Below the pieces are notes generated by a model. The model made no database searches. It saw only the letters and a program-made list of their open reading frames with translations, and was not told the DNA's origin. The position numbers and the translations under genes were made by a program. A stretch of 64,000 nucleotides of DNA from Candidatus Sulfotelmatobacter sp. (GTDB lineage Bacteria > Acidobacteriota > Terriglobia > Terriglobales > Acidobacteriaceae): the NCBI GenBank assembly GCA_030041475.1, contig JASHNU010000092.1, positions 1-64,000 on the forward strand. The letters are read 5' to 3'. The stretch's first letter is position 1. Every line of letters begins with the position of its first letter. This document shows positions 50,816 to 59,166 of this stretch, piece by piece.

Positions 50816-50869
50816 ACTGCCTCGAATATACAACGGCAGCCCGTGGTAATGTAGGCGGGCGGTTGCACT

Positions 50870-51382
50870 ATGAGCCTGAATCCGGCCGATTTTCGCAAGG
50901 CGATGGGCTGCTTCGCCACAGGCGTGACGATTATTACGGTCGATTTGGGCGACGGGAGCCATCATGGGGTTCATGGAATGACCGCGAATGCGTTCGCTTC
51001 GGTATCGCTCGAACCGCCGCTGGTGCTGGTTTGCGTCGATCGCCAGGCGAGCACGCATGCGCATCTGCATGCCAAGAAGCGTTTCGGGGTCAACGTACTG
51101 TCGGAAGATCAGCGGGCGATTTCCGAGTACTACGCGCGCGCCGACCGCACCGACACCGACGCCGAATCCGTGGCCGGCGCCCGCTTTGATCGAACGCACC
51201 ATGGAACTCCCGTGCTGCGCGGGGCACTGGCCTATCTCGAGTGCCGGTTGCGTTCGACGGAAGAAGCGGGAGATCATACGATTTTTATTGCCGAGGTCGA
51301 AGATGTGCTGGTGCGCGAGGGCGAGCCGTTAGTCTTCCATCGAGGGCAGTATCGGAAGGTAGGGGCAGGCGTAGACAAGTAG
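50870..51382 (+). CDS. Flavin reductase-like FMN-binding split-barrel protein
   Basis: A 170-residue protein of the flavin reductase-like (PF01613-type) family. Signature: [69 protein letters not shown] and [30 protein letters not shown]-like segments. It binds FMN and often partners a monooxygenase. Because it shares its start region with the F420 gene cofG, a link to deazaflavin metabolism is possible, but it is a different fold from the FbiB nitroreductase domain. No monooxygenase gene is next to it. Confidence 0.85.
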   Translation: MSLNPADFRKAMGCFATGVTIITVDLGDGSHHGVHGMTANAFASVSLEPPLVLVCVDRQASTHAHLHAKKRFGVNVLSEDQRAISEYYARADRTDTDAESVAGARFDRTHHGTPVLRGALAYLECRLRSTEEAGDHTIFIAEVEDVLVREGEPLVFHRGQYRKVGAGVDK

Positions 51383-51465
51383 GCCTGAGCGCTAGATCGA
51401 CGCGTCACTTTGGCGGCCTTCAAACATCCAATAAAGGCATAAGTAAACAGGAAAATGGAGCGACT

Positions 51466-51873
51466 ATGGTCGAAAAGACAGCAGAAAAAGTTACGAAATC
51501 AGAAGGCGAGTGGAAGAAGCAGCTCACGCCCGAACAATATCACGTGACGCGCGAGGCAGGCACAGAGTGTGCTTTCACCGGGGCGTACTGGGACAATCAC
51601 GAGCCGGGGATGTATCACTGCGTCTGCTGTGGAGCGCCGCTGTTCAGCTCGCAGACGAAATTCGATTCCGGGACGGGCTGGCCGAGTTTCAATCAGCCGG
51701 TGGAGGGCGGAGGCATGACCGAACATCGGGACAGGAAGTATGGCATGGTTCGCACTGAGGTGCGTTGTGCCAAGTGCGATGCGCATCTGGGGCATGTATT
51801 TGAGGATGGTCCGGCGCCGACGGGCCTGCGCTATTGCATGAATTCGGCTGCGCTGGATTTCCGTAAGAAGTGA
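51466..51873 (+). CDS. msrB: Peptide-methionine (R)-S-oxide reductase MsrB
   Basis: A 135-residue enzyme reducing methionine-R-sulfoxide in proteins. ATG 51466 has TGGAGCGACT upstream; the frame opens earlier but that part is the tail of the flavin reductase in another frame. Conserved parts: [41 protein letters not shown] with first zinc pair [48 protein letters not shown] containing the second zinc pair CAKC and the catalytic Cys in RYCMNS. A complete, single-domain MsrB without a signal peptide, so cytosolic. Confidence 0.96.
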   Translation: MVEKTAEKVTKSEGEWKKQLTPEQYHVTREAGTECAFTGAYWDNHEPGMYHCVCCGAPLFSSQTKFDSGTGWPSFNQPVEGGGMTEHRDRKYGMVRTEVRCAKCDAHLGHVFEDGPAPTGLRYCMNSAALDFRKK

Positions 51874-51927
51874 CCTCAGGGGCTAAAGCCCCGAGGGCTC
51901 CCATTGGCCTATCCGCGTCTTCGATGT

Positions 51928-52042
51928 GTCATCCCGAGCGCAGCCGTCTTTCAGGCGGAGTGAGGGACCTCGCGTGGACTGCCACCGCGCTGCGCGCGAG
52001 ATCCCTCGGCCCGCTGGTTCAAGCGCGGGCCAGCGGGATGAC
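51928..52042. repeat. Dispersed palindrome with GTCATCCC ends
   Basis: Left end GTCATCCCGAG and right end CGGGATGAC are inverted copies; internal segments TCTTTCAGGCGG and GAGATCCCTCGGCC echo the GAGATCCCTCG motif seen in other intergenic repeats. It lies between msrB and the terminator of msrB. Confidence 0.65.
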
Positions 52043-52065
52043 GCCGCGAGCGCCACGAAAAAGCC

Positions 52066-52089
52066 AAGGGCACGCGCGAGCGTGCCCTT
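52066..52089. terminator. Bidirectional rho-independent terminator
   Basis: AAGGGCACGC (52066-52075) and GCGTGCCCTT (52080-52089) form a perfect 10-bp stem with loop GCGA. TTTCTTG follows on the plus strand and GGCTTTTTCG on the minus strand, so both msrB (plus) and the bactofilin gene (minus) can end here. The two genes are convergent across this site. Confidence 0.85.
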
Positions 52090-52119
52090 TCTTGTATCAA
52101 CGTCGGGGTGCGACCAAAA

Positions 52120-52629
52120 TTATGCGTTGGCGGTTGCTGCCATCGCCTTGGGAGCCTCGACCGGCTTGGGCTGGGCCTGCGGCTGCGTTTGAGGCTGCGC
52201 CTGATGATGCGGCTTGCCTTCGGCGCGAACCTGGATTCCGCCCTTCAGTGCGGCGCCATCTTCCACGCTGATGCGCACCGTGGAAATGTCTCCCTGCACC
52301 GAGCCTTCGCTGCGGATATCGACGCGGTCACTGCATTCAATGTTACCGTTCACCTTGCCCATGACCACGACTTCGCGCGCCTGGATGCTGGCATCGACTT
52401 TGCCGTTGCGGCCAATGGTGACGCGGCTCTCGGGCATGGTGATCTTGCCTTCGATCCGGCCATCAATGTAGAGCGCTTCGGAGCCGCTGATTTCGCCCTT
52501 GATCACCAGCGTGCGGCCGATCGTGGCCTGGTCTACGGGTGCGGTCACGGTCTTGACGGGGTTGTAAGCGTTGGGGTTGGAAGCCGGTGAGCCGGACTTC
52601 AGGAAAGAGTTATCCGACGACTGGAGCAT
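52120..52629 (-). CDS. Bactofilin-family cytoskeletal protein
   Basis: A 169-residue protein. The bactofilin core (a right-handed beta-helix that polymerises without nucleotide) is at about residues 36-125: IGRTLVIKGEISGSEALYIDGRIEGKITMPESRVTIGRNGKVDASIQAREVVVMGKVNGNIECSDRVDIRSEGSVQGDISTVRISVEDGAALKGGIQV. Tails: N-terminal polar leader and C-terminal PQTQPQAQPKP run. Bactofilins help shape, pilus or stalk placement. Upstream is the ABC-F gene (52844, same strand). Confidence 0.92.
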   Translation of the reverse strand: MLQSSDNSFLKSGSPASNPNAYNPVKTVTAPVDQATIGRTLVIKGEISGSEALYIDGRIEGKITMPESRVTIGRNGKVDASIQAREVVVMGKVNGNIECSDRVDIRSEGSVQGDISTVRISVEDGAALKGGIQVRAEGKPHHQAQPQTQPQAQPKPVEAPKAMAATANA

Positions 52630-52843
52630 GCGACCATCCTTGGGTTCCCGCGGGCGTCGCGCTGGCTGGCGCCGTTGGCGCGGTGACTGGAATTTTTCGG
52701 CCTTCGGCAGTTCGTGGCCTTCTGGCCAATTCGACTATCGCACAGGGGTAAGTTTTCCCTTAGATTACGGAAGAACGTGCCCATGCGGTCGTGGTGGAAT
52801 TGGCGGCGGAATTGGCTCCGTGGTGACCGTCGAGAGGCTCTGG

Positions 52844-54943
52844 CTATTCGGCGGTCTGCAGCGTCTCGGACAGCTCTTCCCACTCGGCGATCAAGCTGGC
52901 GTGGCTGGACTTCTGCTGGTCCAGTTGTTGCGACTGGCGCTGGCTCTGGTCGGCGCTGACAAAATTCTGCAGCTCGGTTTCAAGGTGCGCGATCGCCGCC
53001 TCGGCGCGGTTGATCTCTTCCTCGAGTTGGTGGATGCGGTCCTGCATCTGCTTGCGCTTGATGGGATTCAGGCGCTTCTTCGGAGCCTCAGTCTGAATCG
53101 GATGGGAGCCGTTGCCGTTCGCCGATGGACTGTTCCCGTCAGCGGCGTCGAAACCCCCACTTCTGCCAGAATCGGGCAGAAGTGGGGCACCCGATTTCGC
53201 GGCAGAGGCGACAGTGACACTCTTCTCACCGACGAGTTCCATCCCGGGCACGTCCTCCAACGTCGGCGCAACGTGCTGTCCTCCCTCTTTGCGCCACAGA
53301 TAGTTTTCGTAATTGCCGGGGAAGATTTCGACTTTGCCGCCGCCGATCTCGAACACGCGCGTGGCCAGCCGGTCGATAAAATAGCGGTCGTGCGAAACAA
53401 ACACGACGGTGCCGGTGTATTCCATGAGCGCGTTGAGGAGCACGTCTTTGGCACGCATGTCGAGGTGATTCGTGGGCTCGTCGAGCAGCAGAAAATTTGC
53501 CGGATGCAGCAGCATGCGCAGCAGGGCATAGCGGCCGCGCTCTCCGCCGGAAAGGACGCCGATCTTCTTGAAGACGTCGTCTTCGGAGAACAGAAAACAG
53601 CCGAGCAGGCCGCGCAGTTCGGTCTCGGTGGAGCGCGGCGAGACCGCCCGGAGATCGTCGAGAATGCGCGCGTCGGGATCGAGTTCCTTGTATTGATCCT
53701 GCGCGAAGTAGTCGGCCTGCACGTTGTGACCGAGGCGGAACTCGCCGTGCGTGAGCGGCTCGCTGCCAGCGAGCAGCTTGATCAACGTGGACTTGCCGGC
53801 TCCATTCACGCCGACCAGAGCGATGCGGTCTCCGCGCTCGATCAGGAAACTGACGTTTTCAAAAACCGTCTTTCCTGAGGACCGCTTGGCCGCTTGTTCC
53901 TGGCCATCCCCGTTTCGGCCCGTCGAAGGGCGCGGCGGGTACGTTTTGGCGACGTCGAAAAATTCCGCCACGATCCTTCCGCTCGCTTTTGGCTGCGGGA
54001 ACTTGAAGTGAATCGTTTTCTCCTCCGGCGGAACCTCGATCCGCTCCATGCGCTCGAGTTCCTTGATGCGGCTCTGCACCTGCTTGGCCTTTGTCGCCTG
54101 ATAACGGAAGCGGTTGATGAAGACTTCCAGTTGCTCGATGCGCTCGCGCTGATTCCGATAAGCGGCTTGTAGTTGTTCGTTGCGCTGCGTCTTCTGGGCG
54201 AGAAATTTGTCGTAGTTGCCGGTGTAAAACCAGAGCTTTTTGTTCCAGATTTCGGCGATCTTCGAGACCGTCACGTCGAGAAAGTAGCGATCGTGCGAGA
54301 TCAGGACGAATGCATTCGGGTAGTTCTGCAAATACTCTTCCAGCCAGTTGCGCGCTTCGAGATCGAGATGGTTCGTCGGCTCGTCGAGCAGCAGCAGATT
54401 CGGCTTTTGCAGAAGCAGCTTTGCGAGCGCAAGCCGCATCTGCCATCCGCCGGAGAATTCATCGGTCTGCCGATGCCAGTCTCCTTTGGTGAAACCCAGG
54501 CCCATCAGGACTCGTCCCACTTCGGCTTCAATCGAATATCCGTCGCGAGTGCGGAATTCGTGCTCCAGGACGTGGTAGCGGTCGGCCACGGCTTCGTACT
54601 CGGCGCTGGTGTGGTCGAGTTCGGCCATGCTGTGCGTCAGCGATTCCAATTCCTTCTCCATGGCCCGCAGATCGTCGAAAACCGACATGCACTCGGCAAA
54701 AACCGTGCGGCCGGAGAGCGTCAGACCGTCCTGGGGCAGGTATCCGGCCGAAATTCCTTTGGCTTTGGTGAGCTCGCCGTAGTCGAGTGTGTCGAGCCCG
54801 GCCAGAATCTTCATGATCGTGGACTTGCCGGTGCCGTTCGCGCCGACCAAGCCGACGCGATCCTGGGCCGTGATGAGCCAGTCCGCGTTTTCAAACAGAA
54901 GTTTGTGGCCGAATCGTTTTCCGGCGCCAGAGAGCTGAAGCAT
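52844..54943 (-). CDS. ABC-F family ATPase (Uup-like) with in-frame palindromic insert
   Basis: A 699-residue protein with two ABC domains and no membrane part, as in ABC-F translation or ribosome-associated factors. First: Walker A GANGTGKST, signature FSGGWQMRLALAKLLLQKPN, Walker B LLLLDEPTNHLD. Second: Walker A GVNGAGKST, signature LSGGERGRYALLRMLLHP, Walker B FLLLDEPTNHLD. The linker between them has a longer run than usual (RPSTGRNGDGQEQAAKRSS). The C-terminal region (residues 560-699) has a coiled-coil tail beginning KKRLNPIKRKQMQDR and, before it, a spacer containing GAPLLPDSGRSGGF at residues 585-598 that coincides with a palindromic repeat. Likely a functional gene. Confidence 0.92.
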   Translation of the reverse strand: MLQLSGAGKRFGHKLLFENADWLITAQDRVGLVGANGTGKSTIMKILAGLDTLDYGELTKAKGISAGYLPQDGLTLSGRTVFAECMSVFDDLRAMEKELESLTHSMAELDHTSAEYEAVADRYHVLEHEFRTRDGYSIEAEVGRVLMGLGFTKGDWHRQTDEFSGGWQMRLALAKLLLQKPNLLLLDEPTNHLDLEARNWLEEYLQNYPNAFVLISHDRYFLDVTVSKIAEIWNKKLWFYTGNYDKFLAQKTQRNEQLQAAYRNQRERIEQLEVFINRFRYQATKAKQVQSRIKELERMERIEVPPEEKTIHFKFPQPKASGRIVAEFFDVAKTYPPRPSTGRNGDGQEQAAKRSSGKTVFENVSFLIERGDRIALVGVNGAGKSTLIKLLAGSEPLTHGEFRLGHNVQADYFAQDQYKELDPDARILDDLRAVSPRSTETELRGLLGCFLFSEDDVFKKIGVLSGGERGRYALLRMLLHPANFLLLDEPTNHLDMRAKDVLLNALMEYTGTVVFVSHDRYFIDRLATRVFEIGGGKVEIFPGNYENYLWRKEGGQHVAPTLEDVPGMELVGEKSVTVASAAKSGAPLLPDSGRSGGFDAADGNSPSANGNGSHPIQTEAPKKRLNPIKRKQMQDRIHQLEEEINRAEAAIAHLETELQNFVSADQSQRQSQQLDQQKSSHASLIAEWEELSETLQTAE
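53150..53192 (-). repeat. Palindromic REP-like element, copy C, in-frame inside the ABC-F gene
   Basis: Arms CCCCACTTCTGCC (53155-53167) and GGCAGAAGTGGGG (53175-53187) form a perfect 13-bp stem with loop AGAATCG. Read in the gene direction (minus strand) it gives GGTGCCCCACTTCTG, loop CGATTCT, then CAGAAGTGGGG: the same skeleton as copy B. It is translated as GAPLLPDSGRSGGF. Start and frame match copy B exactly. Confidence 0.88.
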
Positions 54944-55120
54944 GTTCGTTCAAATCGGGGCTGGAATTATCGTAACAGGGTGAGAGGCAGGGGTCAGGAG
55001 ACAAAGGGGCGCCTGGAGCTTAACGGCGCGTAACCCTCGGGGACATTCGATAGAATCGACCGGACTGCTCATCGATCTTGCTCTAAACAGGGTGACTGAG
55101 AAATCTTATGAGGAGGCAAC

Positions 55121-55303
55121 GTGGAGTTCGTAATGTTTGAAGACGTAGACGGCATGGAAGTCTTTGTCAACCCCGAACGGGTCATCTGGGTCAGGGAATA
55201 TCCCAACCAAACCACCGTCATCAGTTGCGGACACGAGGATAAGTTTGCTGTTCGCCTGGCTCCGGCTCATGCCGTCGCCGCCTTGGGAAAAGCCGTTCGC
55301 TGA
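55121..55303 (+). CDS. Small protein resembling FlbD-type swarming/flagellar proteins
   Basis: A 60-residue protein. GTG 55121 has TGAGGAGGCAAC upstream, a near-perfect ribosome-binding site. The sequence FEDVDGMEVFVNPERVIWVREYPNQTTVISCGHEDKFAV follows the FlbD pattern (N-terminal L-x-G-x-E/F-x-x-N-x-x-x-I, then T-x-I-x-x-x-x-(K/E)). Members of that family are short and of uncertain role. No flagellar gene is near, so a general role is possible. Divergent from the Nudix gene in a tail-to-tail arrangement. Confidence 0.65.
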   Translation: MEFVMFEDVDGMEVFVNPERVIWVREYPNQTTVISCGHEDKFAVRLAPAHAVAALGKAVR

Positions 55304-55365
55304 ACCAACGGTGCCCTCGAACCTTTTCGCGAAAACTTTTGCGGATATGCGGCTGGAACCACAAT

Positions 55366-55917
55366 CTACGGCCAGACCGCTTCGGCGATGGGATCTTTCG
55401 GTGAGGCCATTACGCGGGCGTTGCGGGCTCCGGGGTACGATCCCCAGAGCTCGCTATGGAACTGGATGCGTTCGAGCGCGCGGTCGATCACGGCTTCGAG
55501 TTCGTGGAAGTACTTCACCTCGCGTCCCTTGGCCAGGCGGCGCTTGGCGTCGTCCGGGCTGACCCAGGTCGGTTTGCGGTTGCCCTCGTCGGGCTTGCGC
55601 ATCTGGTGGACTTCCATCAGGAAGGCCTTGACCACGAATTCCTGCACTCCGCCCGGCTGCCAGAACACACCCTTGGAATGCAGATAGAGAGTGAAGTGAC
55701 GCGGCTCGATGGTGCCGATGGCTCCGGCTTCCTCGGCGGCTTCGCGCTCAGCGGCCTGGCTGTGCGAAAGCCGCGGGTCGGTTGAGCCTTTGGGAAACGT
55801 CCACTTGTTGCCGCCGTTGGTGTTGACCAGGAGGAACTCAATCGCATTGCCGCGCCGGCGATAGCAGATCGCCGCCACCTGCAGCGGCAACGATTTGGCA
55901 ACGCGGGCTGAGCCCAT
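55366..55917 (-). CDS. Nudix hydrolase with altered Nudix box
   Basis: A 183-residue Nudix-fold protein. Core: LQVAAICYRRRGNAIEFLLVNTNGGNKWTFPKGSTDPRLSHSQAAEREAAEEAGAIG. The REAAEEAG part with the two catalytic Glu and the G of the Nudix box are kept, but the Glu normally six residues after the starting Gly is Leu (GSTDPRL), so one conserved position of the box differs. C-terminal part has VSPDDAKRRLAKGREVKYFHELEAV. Substrate cannot be predicted; NUDT3-like diphosphoinositol or Ap4A hydrolases use similar cores. Convergent with the small FlbD-like gene. Confidence 0.88.
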   Translation of the reverse strand: MGSARVAKSLPLQVAAICYRRRGNAIEFLLVNTNGGNKWTFPKGSTDPRLSHSQAAEREAAEEAGAIGTIEPRHFTLYLHSKGVFWQPGGVQEFVVKAFLMEVHQMRKPDEGNRKPTWVSPDDAKRRLAKGREVKYFHELEAVIDRALERIQFHSELWGSYPGARNARVMASPKDPIAEAVWP

Positions 55918-56161
55918 GGAACCGGCCTCCTGTCTCTATTTAGATTACAAGCAAGATATTTCAGGAGTATTAAAGTGCAACAAAAAATGTGCACCCTGGC
56001 GGTTACCAAAGGATTACGTCCCGTTTCGGGATTGGCCGGATGTTACGGTTTTTGCAGTATTTTCGCGGTTATTGAGCCTGTAGGGGCCGCTGGGCCTCCA
56101 TCGCTACTTCGAGGCCGCCACGTTTCGCCTTACCGGCATATAAAAAGAAATCTCGTCGAAT

Positions 56162-56656
56162 CTACCAGTCTCCCCAGTGTGACACCGACATCTGCTGAAA
56201 CTTCATCTGCCAGGCGACGCTCTTCTTTATCCAAACCGTGCTGAAGTGCTGATAGCGCGGCGGAGGCCCCTGGTCTTCCTCCGGCGGCACACGCAGAACC
56301 ACGTCGTAGGTAACGATGACCACGTCCTCACCTGCAGGTAAAACCTTCATGTTGTAAGGCAGGATGTCGAATCCCGGATCCGACCGCGCGTCAATCATTT
56401 CTTGCCGGTCGTGCAGCTGGCCGTCAGAGTCCACGAAGGAAAAGTCATCGGCGAGCGTGCGCTGGAAGAACGCGATGTCGCCTTTCTTCGCGGCCCGAAT
56501 GAAGGTGTTCTCCAAGGCGGTAAAAGTCTGATTAAGCTGGGTCTGCTCGGGATGGTTCTGCTCCGGCCGGCTGGTGGGTTTGGGAGAAGTAGCGCCTTGT
56601 GCGTACGCAGCAGGAAGAGCGCAAAGCAAGATGCAAATCGCGAGAGCGCATTTCAT
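56162..56656 (-). CDS. Exported SnoaL-like / NTF2-fold protein
   Basis: A 164-residue protein with signal peptide MKCALAICILLCALPAAYAQ and a proline-rich linker. The rest, FTALENTFIRAAKKGDIAFFQRTLADDFSFVDSDGQLHDRQEMIDAR, then VTYDVVLRVPPE and YQHFSTVWIKKSVAWQMKFQQMS, matches the DUF4440/SnoaL-like fold (alpha-beta cone). Such exported copies are frequent in Acidobacteria; the ligand is unknown. Located downstream of hisS and convergent or tandem with the Nudix gene on the same strand, separated by 244 bases. Confidence 0.8.
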   Translation of the reverse strand: MKCALAICILLCALPAAYAQGATSPKPTSRPEQNHPEQTQLNQTFTALENTFIRAAKKGDIAFFQRTLADDFSFVDSDGQLHDRQEMIDARSDPGFDILPYNMKVLPAGEDVVIVTYDVVLRVPPEEDQGPPPRYQHFSTVWIKKSVAWQMKFQQMSVSHWGDW

Positions 56657-56704
56657 GGCAGTTCCTCGATAGTGAACCGAAGATAGTAAATGTATCGGGG
56701 CAAC

Positions 56705-58096
56705 TCAGCCGTTCTTAATCTTCTGCGCCAACTCACCGCGCGCCACGGAAATCTGCTCGCCCGTAGCCAGATTCTTCAGCGTGAAGGCGCCGGCGTTCAC
56801 TTCGTTTTCCCCGACGATCAGAATGTATTTCGCCCCGGCACGGGTCGCGGCTTCGAACGATTTCTTCAGCCGGAAATTTTCGTCGCCCAACTCCACGACA
56901 AGATCGTGCCGCCGCAACTCCCGCGCCAGCCGCGCTGCTTCGCCATTCGTACCGGCGCCTAGAGGAGCGACATAGACGTCTGGCTTGCGCACGACACTCT
57001 CCGCGGGAGTCTTTTCCTGCAGCGAAAGGATGAGCCGGTCTTCGCCGATGGCAAATCCGATTCCCGGAGCAGGAGGGCCTCCAAGCGCCTCCGACAGGCC
57101 ATCGTAACGCCCGCCGCCCAGAATGGCGTTCTGTGCGCCGAGCGCTCCGTGCGTAAACTCGAAGGCCGTGCGCGTGTAGTAGTCGAGCCCGCGAACAAGA
57201 CGGTCGTTTTCTGAAAATCGAACTCCTACCTTGGTGAGTATTTCTTTGACCGCGGCAAAGTGCTCGCGGCATGGCTCGTCGAGAAACTGGCTGATACGCG
57301 GCAGAGTAGCGATGATCGGCTGATCCTCGGGTACCTTGCAGTCGAATACACGCAGCGGATTAGTGACGGCGCGCCGCTGGCAGTCGGCGCACATTTTGTC
57401 CTTCACCGGCTCGAGCGCGTTGCGCAGCGCCTCGTTGAATTTGGCGCGATCGTTGGCGCAGCCTACCGAGTTCAACTCCAGATTCCAGTCCGTGATGCCG
57501 AGACGGTCGAGCAGCGTGGCCAGCATCTCGAGCACTTCGCCGTCGCGCGCGGGCGAGTCGCTGCCTGACGAAGGCGGGCCGATCACTTCGGCGTTGATCT
57601 GATAGAACTGCCGGTATCGGCCTTTTTGCGGACGCTCGCGGCGAAACATCGGTCCGATCAGAAAGAGCTTGTTGAGGCCACGATCTCCGAGCTTGTGCTC
57701 AATGTAGGCGCGCACAATGCCGGCCGTGGCTTCGGGGCGAAGGGTGAGGGATTGCGCTTTCCCCTTGTCCGTCTCTATTTGTGCTTGTTGGGATGAAAGA
57801 TATTCAAGCGTTTTCTCATGCGAACCGCCGACCTTTTCGCGAACGTCCTCGAGCAACTCCAACGCCCAATCGCTGAACAGTCGGGCCTGGTCGTGCCACG
57901 TGTACATCTCCTTCGCGACGATATCCGTCTCTTCGCCCACGCCGCGCGCGAACAATTCCGTGGCCTCGAAAATCGGAGTACGGATTTCCTGGAAGTTGTA
58001 GGCGCGGAACACGTCGCGCACCGCGGCTTCAACGAAATTCCACAGCGCCGTGTCGGGCGGCAACAGATCGCGCGTACCTCGGATGGCTTTAATCAT
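56705..58096 (-). CDS. hisS: Histidyl-tRNA synthetase
   Basis: A 463-residue class II aminoacyl-tRNA synthetase. ATG 58096 gives the standard start MIKAIRGTRDLLPPDT; the frame opens 18 codons earlier without family similarity. Motif 1 is at FEATELFARGVGEETDIVAKEMYTW, motif 2 LTLRPEATAGIVRAYIEHK then GPMFRRERPQKGRYRQFYQINAE, motif 3 GFAIGEDRLILSL, and the HisA-type signature LVRGLDYYTRTAFEF. The C-terminal anticodon domain ends with VNAGAFTLKNLATGEQ. There is a small insertion (PPSSGSDSPARD) between motif 2 and the conserved E-x-L. Function certain. Confidence 0.97.
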   Translation of the reverse strand: MIKAIRGTRDLLPPDTALWNFVEAAVRDVFRAYNFQEIRTPIFEATELFARGVGEETDIVAKEMYTWHDQARLFSDWALELLEDVREKVGGSHEKTLEYLSSQQAQIETDKGKAQSLTLRPEATAGIVRAYIEHKLGDRGLNKLFLIGPMFRRERPQKGRYRQFYQINAEVIGPPSSGSDSPARDGEVLEMLATLLDRLGITDWNLELNSVGCANDRAKFNEALRNALEPVKDKMCADCQRRAVTNPLRVFDCKVPEDQPIIATLPRISQFLDEPCREHFAAVKEILTKVGVRFSENDRLVRGLDYYTRTAFEFTHGALGAQNAILGGGRYDGLSEALGGPPAPGIGFAIGEDRLILSLQEKTPAESVVRKPDVYVAPLGAGTNGEAARLARELRRHDLVVELGDENFRLKKSFEAATRAGAKYILIVGENEVNAGAFTLKNLATGEQISVARGELAQKIKNG

Positions 58097-58166
58097 TGCT
58101 AGTTGTGAGTCCTGAGTCCCGAGTCCTGATTTAAGAGACAACCCGCTCACGACTCGCGGCTCGGAG

Positions 58167-58679
58167 CTATCTCTCCCTCAAATACTCCTCCGTATACCCG
58201 AGATAGTTCCTGGCATAGCGCATGATCATCTCGTCTTCGCCCTTTTCCAGCTTGCGGCGAAACTTGCCCGGAGAGCCCATCCACAGCGACCCGGGCTCGA
58301 CCACGGTCTTCTCTGGAATCAGCGTTCCCGCGGCGATGATCGACCCGGCACCGATTTTCGCGCCGTTCAGAATCACAGATCCCATGCCGATCAGGCAGCG
58401 GTCTTCCACCATGCAGCCATGGAGAGTAACCGAATGGCCTACAGTCACGAACTCGCCGACATAGACGCCATACAGCTGCTTCATGCCGTGCAGCACGCTG
58501 CAGTCCTGCACGTTGGAGTGCGCGCCGATGCGAATCTCGTGCACGTCGCCGCGCAAGACGGCGTTCATCCACACGGAAGCGTGCTCGCCGAGAACCACGT
58601 CACCGATGATCCGCGCCGACTCGTCGACATAGCAACTAGCCGGAATCACCGGCTTCATACCCTTGAAGGATCGAATCAT
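58167..58679 (-). CDS. Gamma-carbonic anhydrase-family hexapeptide-repeat protein
   Basis: A 170-residue left-handed beta-helix protein. ATG 58679 is used (the frame opens to 58922, but that part is a basic leader unlike the family). Repeated hexapeptides: ARIIGDVVLGEHASVWMNAVLRGD, SNVQDCSVLHG, FVTVGHSVTLHGCMVEDRCLIGMGSVILNGAKIGAGSIIAAGTLIPEK. The three zinc-binding His of gamma carbonic anhydrases correspond to QDCSVLH, VGH and LHG here. Such YrdA/PaaY-type proteins often have weak carbonic-anhydrase activity. Its role is uncertain; located between hisS and the Oar-like gene. Confidence 0.87.
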   Translation of the reverse strand: MIRSFKGMKPVIPASCYVDESARIIGDVVLGEHASVWMNAVLRGDVHEIRIGAHSNVQDCSVLHGMKQLYGVYVGEFVTVGHSVTLHGCMVEDRCLIGMGSVILNGAKIGAGSIIAAGTLIPEKTVVEPGSLWMGSPGKFRRKLEKGEDEMIMRYARNYLGYTEEYLRER

Positions 58680-59166
58680 TTTATGAAAACCGCTACAGGT
58701 CTTTGCCTTAGAATGCTTTCGTTTTGCCTTCCGACTTGCGGCGCGCTTAACACCGCCACGCGTTATCACCCTGGCAATGTCGACCTGGCCTGTCCGCGGA
58801 GCCTTATCCTCAAAACCGCTAGAGGGCATTGACTTGAGACGCCTTGATTTTGCCTTTCCTCGTGCGACCAGTTGTTTTCGAAAGGAAATTGAAAATACCA
58901 CGAGGGGCGATGGTTTTCCCAATCCGGGAACTCTCCCAAAAAAGTTTTGTCCCGATCACTGAAGTGAAATTACCCACAATGCTATACCGAGATTGGTCTC
59001 TCACAATTCGGCGGAAAAGCTTTCCGGCCGCGCATTCCTAGGTCTTGCATGCCAAGGCTGCGCCCTCCGGCACGTCTCCGCTGGCCTCAGCCGCGCCCGG
59101 TTAGCGCGTGCCGGGCCGTCCCTTCCGAGTTTATCTCGCGATCTCGTTCGCACTCAGGGGCGACTT
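58680..59166. other. Gene-free stretch upstream of the Oar-like receptor
   Basis: About 490 bases. The upstream extension of the Oar-like frame (58993-59166) reads Cys, Arg and Ser-rich and is not likely protein. CCTCGTG (58858-58864) and CACGAGG (58899-58905) form an inverted repeat with a 34-base loop holding TTTTCGAAAGG and ATTGAAAA. No further gene or riboswitch is recognised. The promoter of the receptor is presumably here. Confidence 0.5.
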
